Source of the DNA: Pelagisphaera sp964404745
GTDB lineage: Bacteria > Verrucomicrobiota > Verrucomicrobiia > Opitutales > Opitutaceae
Assembly: GCA_964404745.1 (NCBI GenBank)
Contig: CAYOLG010000007.1
Location: 1-64,000 of the forward strand
Direction of reading: 5' to 3'
DNA length: 64,000 nt
The translations under genes and the position numbers were made by a program. Shown in pieces: positions 36,381 through 45,532 of the stretch (the stretch's first letter is position 1; the number at the start of each line of letters is the position of its first letter). Below the pieces are notes generated by a model that ran no database searches, was not told the origin of the DNA, and saw only the letters and a program-made list of their open reading frames with translations.

Positions 36381-36809
36381 CTATTCTCCTTGAACGACTT
36401 TCATAGTAACGCCTTCTGCGCCCGCTAGAATGCAGGTGTCGTGCACTCTTACGTAGGTATCAACCAGAGAGTCTTTTTCCACATTTATCGTGATAGGGTA
36501 AACCTCCTGCTGCATTTCTTGCTGCACGACCGCACGAACGCCGCCGACGCCAATATTGGTTTCATTGGCGCCAATTTTGGCGAAGACCTCCCCGTTGTTT
36601 TTAATCAACAGAGACAGCCGGTCTTTCTCCTCATCAGGTTTATCAAGATTGGGAGCTGGGTCGGGGGTGTTGGTTGCCATGCCTTCCTCTTCGACGAATA
36701 CCGTGGTGACGATAAAGAAGATCAGAAGGATGAAAACCATATCGATGAGCGGGGATATGTTGATATCCGTAACTTCATCAGAGGTATTGAATTGCTTCTT
36801 GTTTCTCAT
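36381..36809 (-). CDS. exbD: ExbD/TolR-family protein
   Basis: A 142-residue ExbD/TolR subunit. A short cytoplasmic start precedes the single transmembrane helix with the conserved proton-pathway residue Asp23 (NISPLIDMVFILLIFF). The periplasmic domain follows. It couples the proton gradient to outer-membrane processes together with an ExbB-type channel. It lies 34 bases downstream of the paralogue at 36844-37266; the membrane segments are nearly identical but the periplasmic domains diverge. Confidence 0.9.
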   Translation of the reverse strand: MRNKKQFNTSDEVTDINISPLIDMVFILLIFFIVTTVFVEEEGMATNTPDPAPNLDKPDEEKDRLSLLIKNNGEVFAKIGANETNIGVGGVRAVVQQEMQQEVYPITINVEKDSLVDTYVRVHDTCILAGAEGVTMKVVQGE

Positions 36810-36843
36810 GCTCTGAACGCGTTCAGACGTTTCTTCTCGCGAT

Positions 36844-37266
36844 CTAGTTGTTCAATTTTTCCAAGGAAAGGTGGATTTGACCGGCTGGAACTTCCGCCAA
36901 TTTGCATTCATCAATTAACCGGGCAATGGTTCCGCTAGATGCGGCGGCGTCTGCCTGAATAATCACTGGGTAGTCGCTATTTTCCCTGATCAGTCGTCGC
37001 ACCTTCACACGGATGCCATTCAAGCCCACTTCTTCGCCACCATAGAATACATTGTTCGATTCGCTGACCCCGATTAGGATACAATTCTTGGGAAGGTCGG
37101 CGGCGTTAAAGGCCATCGGTTTGACGATATCGATCCCAGGTTCCTCAACGAAAACGGTTGTAACGATGAAGAAGATCAGGAGGATGAAGACCATGTCGAT
37201 CAGCGGGGAGATGTTGATGTCTTCAACATCGTCCGTGGCTGATAGGGCTTTTTTATTTTTTCCCAT
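36844..37266 (-). CDS. exbD: ExbD/TolR-family protein (second copy)
   Basis: A 140-residue ExbD/TolR subunit with conserved Asp24 in the membrane helix. Its first 40 residues match the neighbouring ExbD almost exactly, whereas its periplasmic domain differs in length and sequence, so the pair is an old duplication. It follows the ExbB-type channel by 49 bases. Two different ExbD proteins could form a mixed pair inside one ExbB ring. Confidence 0.9.
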   Translation of the reverse strand: MGKNKKALSATDDVEDINISPLIDMVFILLIFFIVTTVFVEEPGIDIVKPMAFNAADLPKNCILIGVSESNNVFYGGEEVGLNGIRVKVRRLIRENSDYPVIIQADAAASSGTIARLIDECKLAEVPAGQIHLSLEKLNN

Positions 37267-37315
37267 GTGACTTTGTCTTTAGTTCACTCTTCTTGCGCAG
37301 GTCAAAGGACCTTGC

Positions 37316-38710
37316 TCAGCCCCTTTTGCTAAGCCCATTAACAAATGCGACCGAAGCTTGTTCCATTTCGCCTAGCTTTCCTTTAGCCATGCGGGTCAAA
37401 AGGGCTTGGGCGAGCAAGGATGGGATAGCCACGTAGAGGCCGTACTCGGTGGTTATCAGAGCTTCAGAAATACCGGAGGATAGCGATGCCGCATCACCGG
37501 TACCGAATACCGTGATCAACTTAAAGGTCTTGATCATACCCGTAACCGTCCCAAGCAGTCCGAGGAGGGGAGCGGCTCCCGCGGTCAACGCGATGAAGGC
37601 CAAGAAGCGCTCAAGTTTTGGTTGGGCGGCAAGAAGGCGTTCGTATAGAACCTCCTCTAGCAGCTCTTTCTCTTCGTCGTGATGTTCGACGCCGGCCACT
37701 AGCAGATCGCCGAAGGGACCGCTGACAGAATTAGCGATTTCCAGAGCTTCTTGCTTCTTGCCAGCATTGAGGTGATCGAGAATCTGCTGGAGAGCTCCTG
37801 ACTTTGGTCGCTTGACGGAGGTAATTTCAAACAGCTTAAAGATAGCTACCATCAAGGCGGTGAAAGCTAATGGAATGATAATGTAGATGGTGGTACCACC
37901 CTTGAGGGCGTGCTCGATAACCGTTTCCTCTAGTTCGGCCAACTTGAATGCATCGCCCTCGGTGGTGTCGATAGGCAAAGTGCCTTGGCCACTACTGGCC
38001 ACTTGAGTAATGCTGGCGACAACTTCTGGAGTCAGTCCATCGTTTCTGACGAGTGGGTAGGTGGCGTTGGGCCGTCCTTGGGCGAATCCAACGCTGGTGC
38101 CGTCGCTGCCTCCGAAGAAGGCGAAGGGACCGACAAGAATGAACTCGCCTTCAACCGCTCGGTCGTTTGCCCCAAGAGCCGTTCCTGGGAATTTGTGACC
38201 CCCGACAATGTTTTTGATGCGCTCGATGGATGCCTGTAGGACCCCAATTTGGGCCGTGAACCTCTCGTCATCGGTGGCGGTGTTGTTCTCCAGAATGCGT
38301 TCCGCAGTGTTGATAAGGTCCTCTTGGGACTGCATCTCCGATTCGTGGATGCGGGTGCTGTATTGCTTGATGTAGCTAGACATCAAGTTTTTCAGATAGA
38401 TATTCTCATCACGTCGCTTGTCTACGCGCTCCTGTAAGGTGCCTAGTCCCACTTCGCGGTTTTCCGCGGCACTGACCACTTGATCATACTCGGTACGCTT
38501 GGCTTGTACTTGACTCTCCAGTTCAGTTAGCCGGACGGAGATCGGAACTTTCTTTTCAGCTATCTCCTGGCGGAGTTGGGCGAGTTCTGTTTCCGCTCTC
38601 TCGACGTCTTCTTTAGCCTTCAGGGCTACATCCGCAAATTTAGTCTGGGCGATCATCGATAGTCCGGTCGCCAGAGACAATCCTAAGGTGAATATTTTAA
38701 CCGCTTTCAT
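37316..38710 (-). CDS. MotA/TolQ/ExbB proton channel with periplasmic coiled coil
   Basis: A 464-residue channel protein. It starts with a Sec signal (ending about residue 22, MIAQTKF), then a long coiled-coil region (about 25-170) and a DUF-like periplasmic part. The first transmembrane helix is near residues 270-290 and the ExbB core with two more helices is near 365-445 (GLLGTVTGMIKTF, EYGLYVAIPSLL). This layout matches TtpC-type proteins of TonB2 systems. It would form the proton channel with the two ExbD proteins downstream. Confidence 0.9.
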   Translation of the reverse strand: MKAVKIFTLGLSLATGLSMIAQTKFADVALKAKEDVERAETELAQLRQEIAEKKVPISVRLTELESQVQAKRTEYDQVVSAAENREVGLGTLQERVDKRRDENIYLKNLMSSYIKQYSTRIHESEMQSQEDLINTAERILENNTATDDERFTAQIGVLQASIERIKNIVGGHKFPGTALGANDRAVEGEFILVGPFAFFGGSDGTSVGFAQGRPNATYPLVRNDGLTPEVVASITQVASSGQGTLPIDTTEGDAFKLAELEETVIEHALKGGTTIYIIIPLAFTALMVAIFKLFEITSVKRPKSGALQQILDHLNAGKKQEALEIANSVSGPFGDLLVAGVEHHDEEKELLEEVLYERLLAAQPKLERFLAFIALTAGAAPLLGLLGTVTGMIKTFKLITVFGTGDAASLSSGISEALITTEYGLYVAIPSLLAQALLTRMAKGKLGEMEQASVAFVNGLSKRG

Positions 38711-38750
38711 GTGCTTGTAAATCTTAGTGTTACGTTTAAGGGAGCTCCGT

Positions 38751-39518
38751 TTAGTTGATGCTGACGGGCAGGTTTACGAATTCAGCAGTTTCTTCGCGCT
38801 CGTAAATGCCAATCGCTTGAGCAATTTGCTCTGCCATATCATTGCGGGCCTCTTTTTCCCAGCCGCCTTTCGCGGGACGCAAGACGCCTGCTTCCGTTCT
38901 AGTTCCATCTACATAGTAGGCGACAGCCAATCCGATATACATGGTCTTCACGGCTACTTCAGAGTCGCCGATGCGCTGCATGGTCTCCTCGACAGTGATT
39001 TGGTTGTTGAATTTCTCGATTTCGCCCAGGATGCCGATCACATACTGGATACGGGTGGACAGCCCAAGGGCGTCCGCTTCCCTGGCGTTGTTCGGCATAC
39101 GCTCGGTTAGGAGAGAGAGCTTGTCTTGCAAAGATTGGGGGAAGTACTCCATGAGATCGAGGACAGCAGCCTCGAGATCAGTGGCCACCTGTTGAACAAC
39201 GGCGGAAGCTCGTCTCAATTCATCTTCTTCGTTGTTCAGCGATTGACGCTCGAGCTGAGCAGCGTCAGCATCTTCTTGCATAGCTGTGATTTGCTCATCG
39301 AGCTTCTCGATTTCCTGGGTGAGAAGATCAATCGATTCATTGAGTGTTTGCTGTTCGACAGCCCAGCTGCTGCGTTCTTCTGAGATGAGCTTTTTGAGCT
39401 CGACCCACTCCTTCAAGGTGGCCCGAGTTTGCCCGAGTTCAGGAGCTGACATCACTGCACTAGAGGCTGCGAGTGCAAGCAAGGCTGTGATCGTTGGTAG
39501 CGCTTTGATCTTAATCAT
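38751..39518 (-). CDS. Exported DUF3450 protein
   Basis: A 255-residue periplasmic protein with a Sec signal (residues 1-25, ending in MSA). Residues 35-125 are a coiled coil and residues 130-245 form the typical DUF3450 domain (YVIGILGEIEKFNNQITV, AYYVDGTRTEAGV). In other Gram-negative bacteria, DUF3450 genes stand first in TonB2/TtpC operons and the protein is thought to bind the TtpC coiled coil. The 40-base gap to the channel gene supports that. Confidence 0.9.
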   Translation of the reverse strand: MIKIKALPTITALLALAASSAVMSAPELGQTRATLKEWVELKKLISEERSSWAVEQQTLNESIDLLTQEIEKLDEQITAMQEDADAAQLERQSLNNEEDELRRASAVVQQVATDLEAAVLDLMEYFPQSLQDKLSLLTERMPNNAREADALGLSTRIQYVIGILGEIEKFNNQITVEETMQRIGDSEVAVKTMYIGLAVAYYVDGTRTEAGVLRPAKGGWEKEARNDMAEQIAQAIGIYEREETAEFVNLPVSIN

Positions 39519-40098
39519 TGTATAGTCTCTTTTTCGTAAGGTCTGTTGGACGCGGTTGAGTCGCTTCAGGATCTTTGATGCGACGTTTCGCGTCGGTTAA
39601 GGATTTAGTTGGGACGGATAACAGTCTTCTGCAAGTAGTTCTAGGGTTCGGATTATGGCGTCAAATGAATGCCAAGCAGAGGGCGTTCATGGAGGGAACG
39701 TTGACGTCATTGGGTGTAAGGGGGATTAGAATTCGAGAACGTCAAAATATTGCAATCTGCTGATAAATAAGGAAAGGGTGACAGAAAAATGGGGGTTTTA
39801 GGGCGACTGCAAGAACTTAAAACAATTTTTCCTCCTTCTACTGGAAATTTTCTAAGACTAAAGGGTGAATGAGCTCGTTGGGTTAGGAATCGGGGGATTC
39901 CTCAAGCTGTCAAATCAAGTTTTATCTACGCAGGTTCGAAGGGAATTAGATTTTTGAATACAAACTAGCGCTGAAGCAATTGAGAAACCTAGTAATTTAA
40001 TGGATGAGGCGCGTCGTTGTCAACTGAAAGATCACAACTGTAGTCATAAGGCCGGCGATAGTAGGGCGGGTTCCTCCGCTAAAGTGATTTTCCGTCTG
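39519..40098. other. Long intergenic region upstream of DUF3450 operon
   Basis: This 580-base gap lies upstream of the minus-strand envelope operon and downstream of minus-strand lipA. It holds a perfect 7-base hairpin (AGGAATC at 39885-39891, GATTCCT at 39896-39902) without a T-run. The operon promoter should be in the part next to 39518. A short open frame at 39575-39763 does not look like a protein. I see no RNA gene that I can name. Confidence 0.6.
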
Positions 40099-40980
40099 CT
40101 AGGCCGACGATTTCCCAAGGGCCTCGATGCCGGTAAAGGCGGAAGATTGTTCATCTGCGTGGTAGGATGAGCGCACGAGGGGTCCGGACTCGACGAAATC
40201 GAAACCGATATCCAGGCCAAACTGTTTCCACTGCTCAAATTCCTCTGGGGTTACCCAGCGATCGACGGCCATATGTTCAGGAGAGGGTTGCAAATATTGC
40301 CCGAGAGTGACGATTCTTACAAAGTTAGAACGCAGGTCGCGTAAGGTTTGAGCGATCTCAGTTTCGGTTTCACCTAGTCCTAGCATAATACCGGACTTGG
40401 TTACGAAGCCTTTTTCGGCCGCGTGTTTAAGAACCGAGAGTGAACGCCGATACCTAGCTTGCACGCGCACGGGTTTTTGCAGCCGCTCAACGGTCTCCAC
40501 ATTGTGGTTGAAAATATCCGGTTCAGCTTCCAGCACTGTATCGACCTGGTCTAGGTTGCCCCTGAAATCCGGAGTGAGAACTTCGATAGCGGTCCCTGGG
40601 TTGCGATTGCGAATGGCTCTTATTGTCGCCGCCCAAACGGAGGAGCCGCCATCCGACAGCTCGTCTCGAGTCACCGAAGTGATGACGCAATGTTTGAGTC
40701 CCATTTTGGCGACGGCCTCAGCCACTCGAGCTGGTTCTCCCAGATCGAGCTCAGTTGGCCTTCCGGTCTGGATTGCGCAGAAATTGCATGATCGCGTGCA
40801 AACGTTACCCAGAATCATAACGGTTGCGGTTCCTCGGGACCAGCATTCTCCCATATTGGGACATTGAGCGCTTTGGCATACCGTGTGCAACTGATGATCG
40901 TCCACCATTTTCCGTACGGCCCCGTAGCCTTGCCCACTGGGCAATTTTGCCCGGAGCCAATTTGGCTTTCTTGAACTCAT
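40099..40980 (-). CDS. lipA: Lipoyl synthase
   Basis: A 293-residue radical SAM enzyme that inserts two sulfurs into octanoyl groups to make lipoate. The auxiliary cluster cysteines are Cys35, Cys40 and Cys46; the radical SAM cluster is Cys61-x3-Cys65-x2-Cys68. The typical EVLTPDFRGN and SGIMLGLGET blocks are also present. It is cytoplasmic. lipB is not in the window. Confidence 0.96.
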   Translation of the reverse strand: MSSRKPNWLRAKLPSGQGYGAVRKMVDDHQLHTVCQSAQCPNMGECWSRGTATVMILGNVCTRSCNFCAIQTGRPTELDLGEPARVAEAVAKMGLKHCVITSVTRDELSDGGSSVWAATIRAIRNRNPGTAIEVLTPDFRGNLDQVDTVLEAEPDIFNHNVETVERLQKPVRVQARYRRSLSVLKHAAEKGFVTKSGIMLGLGETETEIAQTLRDLRSNFVRIVTLGQYLQPSPEHMAVDRWVTPEEFEQWKQFGLDIGFDFVESGPLVRSSYHADEQSSAFTGIEALGKSSA

Positions 40981-41137
40981 GCGGCTAAGGTTTCTTATTG
41001 AATAGAAAACTCAATCCAGAAAAGCCGTTCTATTGGAGAAGGCTTGAGGGGTGGTTATGGGGCTTGGATGTAAGCTTGGTGCGGAAAGGCTTTGATTTTT
41101 TAATTCGCAGGGTCCTTAACACAGTTGAATTTCTATC

Positions 41138-42598
41138 ATGAGTTCAAACCTTTCAGAAATCTCCCACGACCAATTAGCCGTCAGGCGACAAAAGCTGACG
41201 GATCTAAGAGATCAAGGAATCGATCCATTCCGTTCGTCCTTCAGCCCGGAGCACACGGCTTTTTCCGCCGTCCAAGCTTACGTTGAAGGTTCCGAAGAGC
41301 AGCCGCGTGTGAGCGTAGCGGGCCGCTTGAAATTTATTCGCAAGATGGGAAAGGCCCAGTTTGTGAAAATTCAAGATCAGACGGGGGTGATTCAGGCTTA
41401 CGTCAGAATCGACGCGCTAGGGGAAGCTGCTTACAGCAATTTCAAAAAGCTTGATGCGGGGGACATCATTGGCGTCGAAGGGGATTTGTTCAAGACGAAG
41501 ACTGGCGAGATTACTATTCGGGCTGATCGCTACGAAATGATTTCCAAAGCCTTGCGTCCCTTGCCGGAGAAATTTCACGGTTTGACCGATCAAGAGCAGC
41601 GAATCCGCCAGCGTCATCTGGACCTAATCATGAATCCGGAATCTAGAGAGCGGTTCTTCAATAGAAGCCGAATCGTATCTGGGATTCGCCGATTCCTTGA
41701 AGATCGAGGGTTTCTCGAAGTAGAGACTCCGGTGTTTCAGAATGTCGCGGGTGGAGCTGCGGCTAAGCCGTTTGTTACTCACCACAATGCCCTGGATAGG
41801 GATTTTTCGCTGCGTATATCTCTGGAGCTTTACCTCAAGCGGTTGCTTGTAGGCGGTTTTGACAGGGTCTACGAGATCGGGAGAAATTTTCGCAACGAAG
41901 GAATTTCTCGGCGTCACAACCCGGAGTTTACGATGTTGGAACTCTATCAGGCCTACTCGGACTACCGAGGAATGATGGAGCTCATTCAGAGCTTAATACG
42001 CTTTCTAGTCAAAGACGTGATTGGTAAGAATGAGATCAAAATGCCCGATGGCGAGGTGATCGACTTTATGGGGGAATGGAAGGAGGCGCGGTACAAGGAT
42101 TTGGTCTGCGAGAAGGTGGAGGACCCAAATTGGTTCGAATTGCCGAAGTCGGAGAAGATCGAGCGAGCAAGAGATATGGGCCTGGAGGTGGACGAGGGAT
42201 TCGAGGACTATGAGGTAACCGATGAGGTATTCGGCAAGTTGATTGAACCTAGCTTGATCCAGCCGACCTTTGTCACCCATTTGCCCAAGGAGCTTTGTCC
42301 ATTGGCGAAAATCACTTTGGACGATCCCAGTACTATCGACGTTTTCGAACTCTGCATTGGGGGAATGGAGATCGCTCCGGCTTACTCGGAGCAGAATGAC
42401 CCGGATATGCAGCGGGAGATGTTCGAGAAGCAAGCGGGGGAGGAAACCCAGAATATAGACGAAGACTTTCTGGAAACGCTCGAATACGGCATGCCCTCAG
42501 CTGGGGGACTGGGAATGGGAGTCGATCGGATTGCCATCCTGCTTACTGAAGCGGAAAACATTCGCGATGTTATTCTCTATCCGCAATTGCGCTCATAG
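41138..42598 (+). CDS. lysS: Lysyl-tRNA synthetase (class II)
   Basis: A 486-residue class II LysRS. An OB-fold anticodon-binding domain occupies residues 55-150, followed by the catalytic core. Motif 2 is FRNEGISRRHNPEFTMLE and motif 3 is GGLGMGVDRIAIL near the C-terminus. It charges tRNA-Lys with lysine in the cytoplasm. It stands 33 bases before the LolC/E-like gene on the same strand. Confidence 0.97.
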   Translation: MSSNLSEISHDQLAVRRQKLTDLRDQGIDPFRSSFSPEHTAFSAVQAYVEGSEEQPRVSVAGRLKFIRKMGKAQFVKIQDQTGVIQAYVRIDALGEAAYSNFKKLDAGDIIGVEGDLFKTKTGEITIRADRYEMISKALRPLPEKFHGLTDQEQRIRQRHLDLIMNPESRERFFNRSRIVSGIRRFLEDRGFLEVETPVFQNVAGGAAAKPFVTHHNALDRDFSLRISLELYLKRLLVGGFDRVYEIGRNFRNEGISRRHNPEFTMLELYQAYSDYRGMMELIQSLIRFLVKDVIGKNEIKMPDGEVIDFMGEWKEARYKDLVCEKVEDPNWFELPKSEKIERARDMGLEVDEGFEDYEVTDEVFGKLIEPSLIQPTFVTHLPKELCPLAKITLDDPSTIDVFELCIGGMEIAPAYSEQNDPDMQREMFEKQAGEETQNIDEDFLETLEYGMPSAGGLGMGVDRIAILLTEAENIRDVILYPQLRS

Positions 42599-42631
42599 CG
42601 GGCAGCGCTCAAACTGATTGGCAAGTAAAGG

Positions 42632-43870
42632 ATGCCTTGGTATATATACATTGCGCTCAGGCATCTGTTCCCGCAAGGGAAGCGGTTTCCCGTTTTCACG
42701 TTCATGTCCATAACCGGAGTGGCTCTCGGGGTGGCGGTTCTGATTGTCGTCAACAGCGTTTTTAGCGGTTTTGGACATGAAATACGTACCAAAATTGCGG
42801 ATACTTATGGGGATTTAAGGGTTGTTAATGGTTCCATAATTTTCGATCCGGACAGCCTTGCGGAGGCTTTGGAGTCCTCGGAGAAAGTGGAGCGAGCGGT
42901 TCCCTATGCTCATGGAGTGGTTATGCTCCTCTTTCGAAATCAGCCCTTGTATCCAATTATTGAAGGTGTAGACGTCCGCTCGGAAGCTGAGCTAGCGAAG
43001 TACGACAACTACTTGATATCAGGCTCGATGGACGATTTGGATGACGACTCCATCCTTTTAAGCGTTGGGTTTGCCTCTCAACTAAATCTAGCCACGGGTG
43101 ACGAGGTAGATGTTTACACGCCCCTGATGGGGTTGCGGCTCAAGGATAGCGGTGGAGAAGAAGTCGTTCTCCCGCGTTTGCTGAGAGTCGCGGGGATTTA
43201 CCAAACGGGTTGGCAGCGAGCGGATGAGAACACGGTTATCTGCACTTTGCGCCTTATGCAGGACTTGTATGATCTGGGGGAGGGGGCTCATGGGTTGAGA
43301 GTGGAGTTGAAAGAGGGCGTCGATGCCGATCGAGCAGCAGCGGAGATAACGGACTCTCTCGGTCGGCCTTTCTTCGCTCGAAGTTGGATGGAGTCGCAAG
43401 CGGAATTCCTTTCGGTACTGCAATTCGAGAAGCGCATGATGTTCTTTCTCCTCTTTATCATCGTGATTGTCGCCGCTTTTTCGATTATGTCTTCGCTTCT
43501 GATCTTCGTCATCCGCAAGACCCGCGAGATCGGGCTTTTCGCTGCCATGGGGGCGAGTTCCAGGCAAGTGGCCGGCTGCTTTTGCTTTCAAGGATTGATA
43601 GTGGGCGTTACTGGCACGCTGGCCGGATTTTGTCTTGGATTTACGCTGCTAGGATTTCGGACTCAGATAACGAAAGCCATTTCCTGGTCGATGGGAGTTA
43701 GCGATTCCATGAAGGAAATTTATGCCTTCTCCTATTTGCCGGTCCATATAGTCCCATCCGATCTCGTGATAATATCGGTACTTTCAATACTTGTAGCTCT
43801 GCTAGCCGGGTTGGTTCCCGCTTACCGGGCGAGCAAACTCGAGCCAGTAGAAGCCCTGAGAAGTGAGTGA
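42632..43870 (+). CDS. LolC/LolE-type lipoprotein release permease
   Basis: A 412-residue inner-membrane protein. The first transmembrane helix (residues 22-45) follows the IALRHLFP start typical of LolC/E; a large periplasmic domain follows and three more transmembrane helices are in the C-terminal 140 residues (FtsX domain). With LolD it releases lipoproteins from the inner membrane for outer-membrane transport. Only one permease gene is present, so it probably forms a homodimer (LolF-like). It overlaps lolD by 8 bases. Confidence 0.9.
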   Translation: MPWYIYIALRHLFPQGKRFPVFTFMSITGVALGVAVLIVVNSVFSGFGHEIRTKIADTYGDLRVVNGSIIFDPDSLAEALESSEKVERAVPYAHGVVMLLFRNQPLYPIIEGVDVRSEAELAKYDNYLISGSMDDLDDDSILLSVGFASQLNLATGDEVDVYTPLMGLRLKDSGGEEVVLPRLLRVAGIYQTGWQRADENTVICTLRLMQDLYDLGEGAHGLRVELKEGVDADRAAAEITDSLGRPFFARSWMESQAEFLSVLQFEKRMMFFLLFIIVIVAAFSIMSSLLIFVIRKTREIGLFAAMGASSRQVAGCFCFQGLIVGVTGTLAGFCLGFTLLGFRTQITKAISWSMGVSDSMKEIYAFSYLPVHIVPSDLVIISVLSILVALLAGLVPAYRASKLEPVEALRSE

Positions 43871-44546
43871 AATCATACTAGAGACTCAAGCGCTTTCCCG
43901 AAGCTTTGCCAGTGGAGAGGATTCCATCGAAGTTCTTCAGGAAATCGATTTCTTCATTGGCTCGGGTCGAAGCGCCAGCATTCAAGGCGAGTCTGGATCG
44001 GGGAAATCGACCTTCCTGCATCTATTGGCGGGATTGGATTCGCCCACAAGCGGAGCCGTATTTTGGGAAGGGACGGATTTAAAAGCCCTCGACAATGCAA
44101 TCTTGGCAAAAAAAAGGGGATCGCTAGTCGGCATGGTGTTTCAGTCCTATTACCTCGTCCCTGAATTGAGGGCCTTGGAAAACGTTCTTCTTGCTGCTCG
44201 AATAACCGGCATCCTGAACGAAAAGACTGAAGAAAGGGCTCTTGCATTACTGGAGAGAGTCGGATTGAGCGATCGAATGACGAGTCTTCCATCAACGCTT
44301 TCGGGGGGAGAGAAGCAACGGGTAGCTATTGCCCGCGCCCTGATTACCCAGCCCAAGGCCCTACTAGCCGATGAACCGACTGGTAATTTAGACGAGGAAA
44401 CGGGCGATTCGATCATGGATCTCCTCTTGGAGCTTTGCGCAGAAAAGGAAGTCGCTCTTGTATTGGTAACTCACAATCCAGCCTACGCCAGGCGCCTGGA
44501 CCAGTCGTGGCGCTTAAAGCAAGGTCGTCTAGAAGAGCAGTCATAA
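43863..44546 (+). CDS. lolD: Lipoprotein-releasing ABC ATPase
   Basis: A 227-residue ABC ATPase starting at GTG 43863. Walker A GESGSGKST is at residues 42-50, the signature LSGGEKQR near 142 and Walker B ALLADEPTGNLDE near 163. Length and the short linker residues match LolD / MacB-type ATPases. It powers lipoprotein release with the upstream permease, to which it is translationally coupled. Confidence 0.92.
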   Translation: MSEIILETQALSRSFASGEDSIEVLQEIDFFIGSGRSASIQGESGSGKSTFLHLLAGLDSPTSGAVFWEGTDLKALDNAILAKKRGSLVGMVFQSYYLVPELRALENVLLAARITGILNEKTEERALALLERVGLSDRMTSLPSTLSGGEKQRVAIARALITQPKALLADEPTGNLDEETGDSIMDLLLELCAEKEVALVLVTHNPAYARRLDQSWRLKQGRLEEQS

Positions 44547-44574
44547 GGCATCTCATGGAGCGGAATTTTAGTTT

Positions 44575-45504
44575 ATGAGCAATTCGAAATTGAAGTGCGG
44601 TGTAGCAGGAGTTGGCTATCTGGGGCAACATCATGCCCGGCTCTATAGGGAGATCGATGGGGTAGAGCTAGCTGGAATATTCGAGACCAATGAAAAGAGG
44701 GCGAAGGAAATTAGCGAAGCCTACGGCTGCCCGGTCTTCTCCTCGCTTTCGGAATTAGCTCAGGCCTGCGATGCTGTTAGCGTCGTCGTTCCGACCGATA
44801 AGCATTTCGAGGTAGCGATTCCTCTTTTGGAAGCGGGTTGCCACCTGCTGATCGAAAAACCGATTTGCGCCAACGTGGAAGAAGCATCCAAAATTCTGGC
44901 CGCTGCCCGCGATGCCAATGCGTTGGTTCAGGTGGGCCATGTCGAGCACTTCAATCCAGTGATGAGCTACCTAGAAGAAGTGGTCAATCGCCCTCAGTAC
45001 ATAACGGCTGAGCGCTTAGCCCCATACCAGCCCAGAGGCACTGAGGTGGGGGTTGTCCTAGATCTAATGATACACGACATTGGTGTAGTGCTGCAGCTAG
45101 TGAATTCGGACCCGATTGACGTTCGCAGTGTCGGGGTTGCCGCTTTGTCCAAGACCGAAGACATCGCAAATGCTCGAATCGAGTTCGAAAATGGCTGCGT
45201 TGCGAATTTGAACGTAAGCCGCGTCAGCTCAAAGAAGGTTCGAGAAATTCGCGTTTTTCAATCTAGTGGATACCTTTCCCTGGATTTCATGAATCAAACG
45301 GGGCATCACGTGGCTATCGGGGCCTGCGGCTTGGACAAGTTGGAGGTGCCCATTGAAAAAGGGGAGCCTTTGAAGTTGGAACTCGAGTCATTCGCGGAAA
45401 GCGTTCAAAATCGCAGGGTTCCTAAGGTGGGAGGCGAACTAGGTCGCACCGCTCTGGACTTGGCCATTCAAATCACCGATCAAATACGAGAAAGGATGGC
45501 TTGA
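44575..45504 (+). CDS. Gfo/Idh/MocA oxidoreductase, GnnA-like
   Basis: A 309-residue cytoplasmic oxidoreductase. The Rossmann motif is GVAGVGYLG, the EKP triad is LIEKPI near 100, and the segment VGHVEHFNP followed by PRGTEVGVVLDLMIHDI is typical of the subgroup found beside lpx genes. In Acidithiobacillus ferrooxidans, GnnA of this subgroup oxidises UDP-GlcNAc at C3 so that GnnB can aminate it, giving lipid A with amide-linked chains. Position just before lpxB fits. GnnB is not in the window, so the name is tentative. Confidence 0.75.
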   Translation: MSNSKLKCGVAGVGYLGQHHARLYREIDGVELAGIFETNEKRAKEISEAYGCPVFSSLSELAQACDAVSVVVPTDKHFEVAIPLLEAGCHLLIEKPICANVEEASKILAAARDANALVQVGHVEHFNPVMSYLEEVVNRPQYITAERLAPYQPRGTEVGVVLDLMIHDIGVVLQLVNSDPIDVRSVGVAALSKTEDIANARIEFENGCVANLNVSRVSSKKVREIRVFQSSGYLSLDFMNQTGHHVAIGACGLDKLEVPIEKGEPLKLELESFAESVQNRRVPKVGGELGRTALDLAIQITDQIRERMA

Positions 45505-45532
45505 TTGTCGCGGATCAAGAGCCGTTACTTCA

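Noticed and set aside
39575..39763. 62-residue plus-strand open frame in the long gap
   Set aside because: Composition is unlike the neighbouring genes and no pattern is visible.
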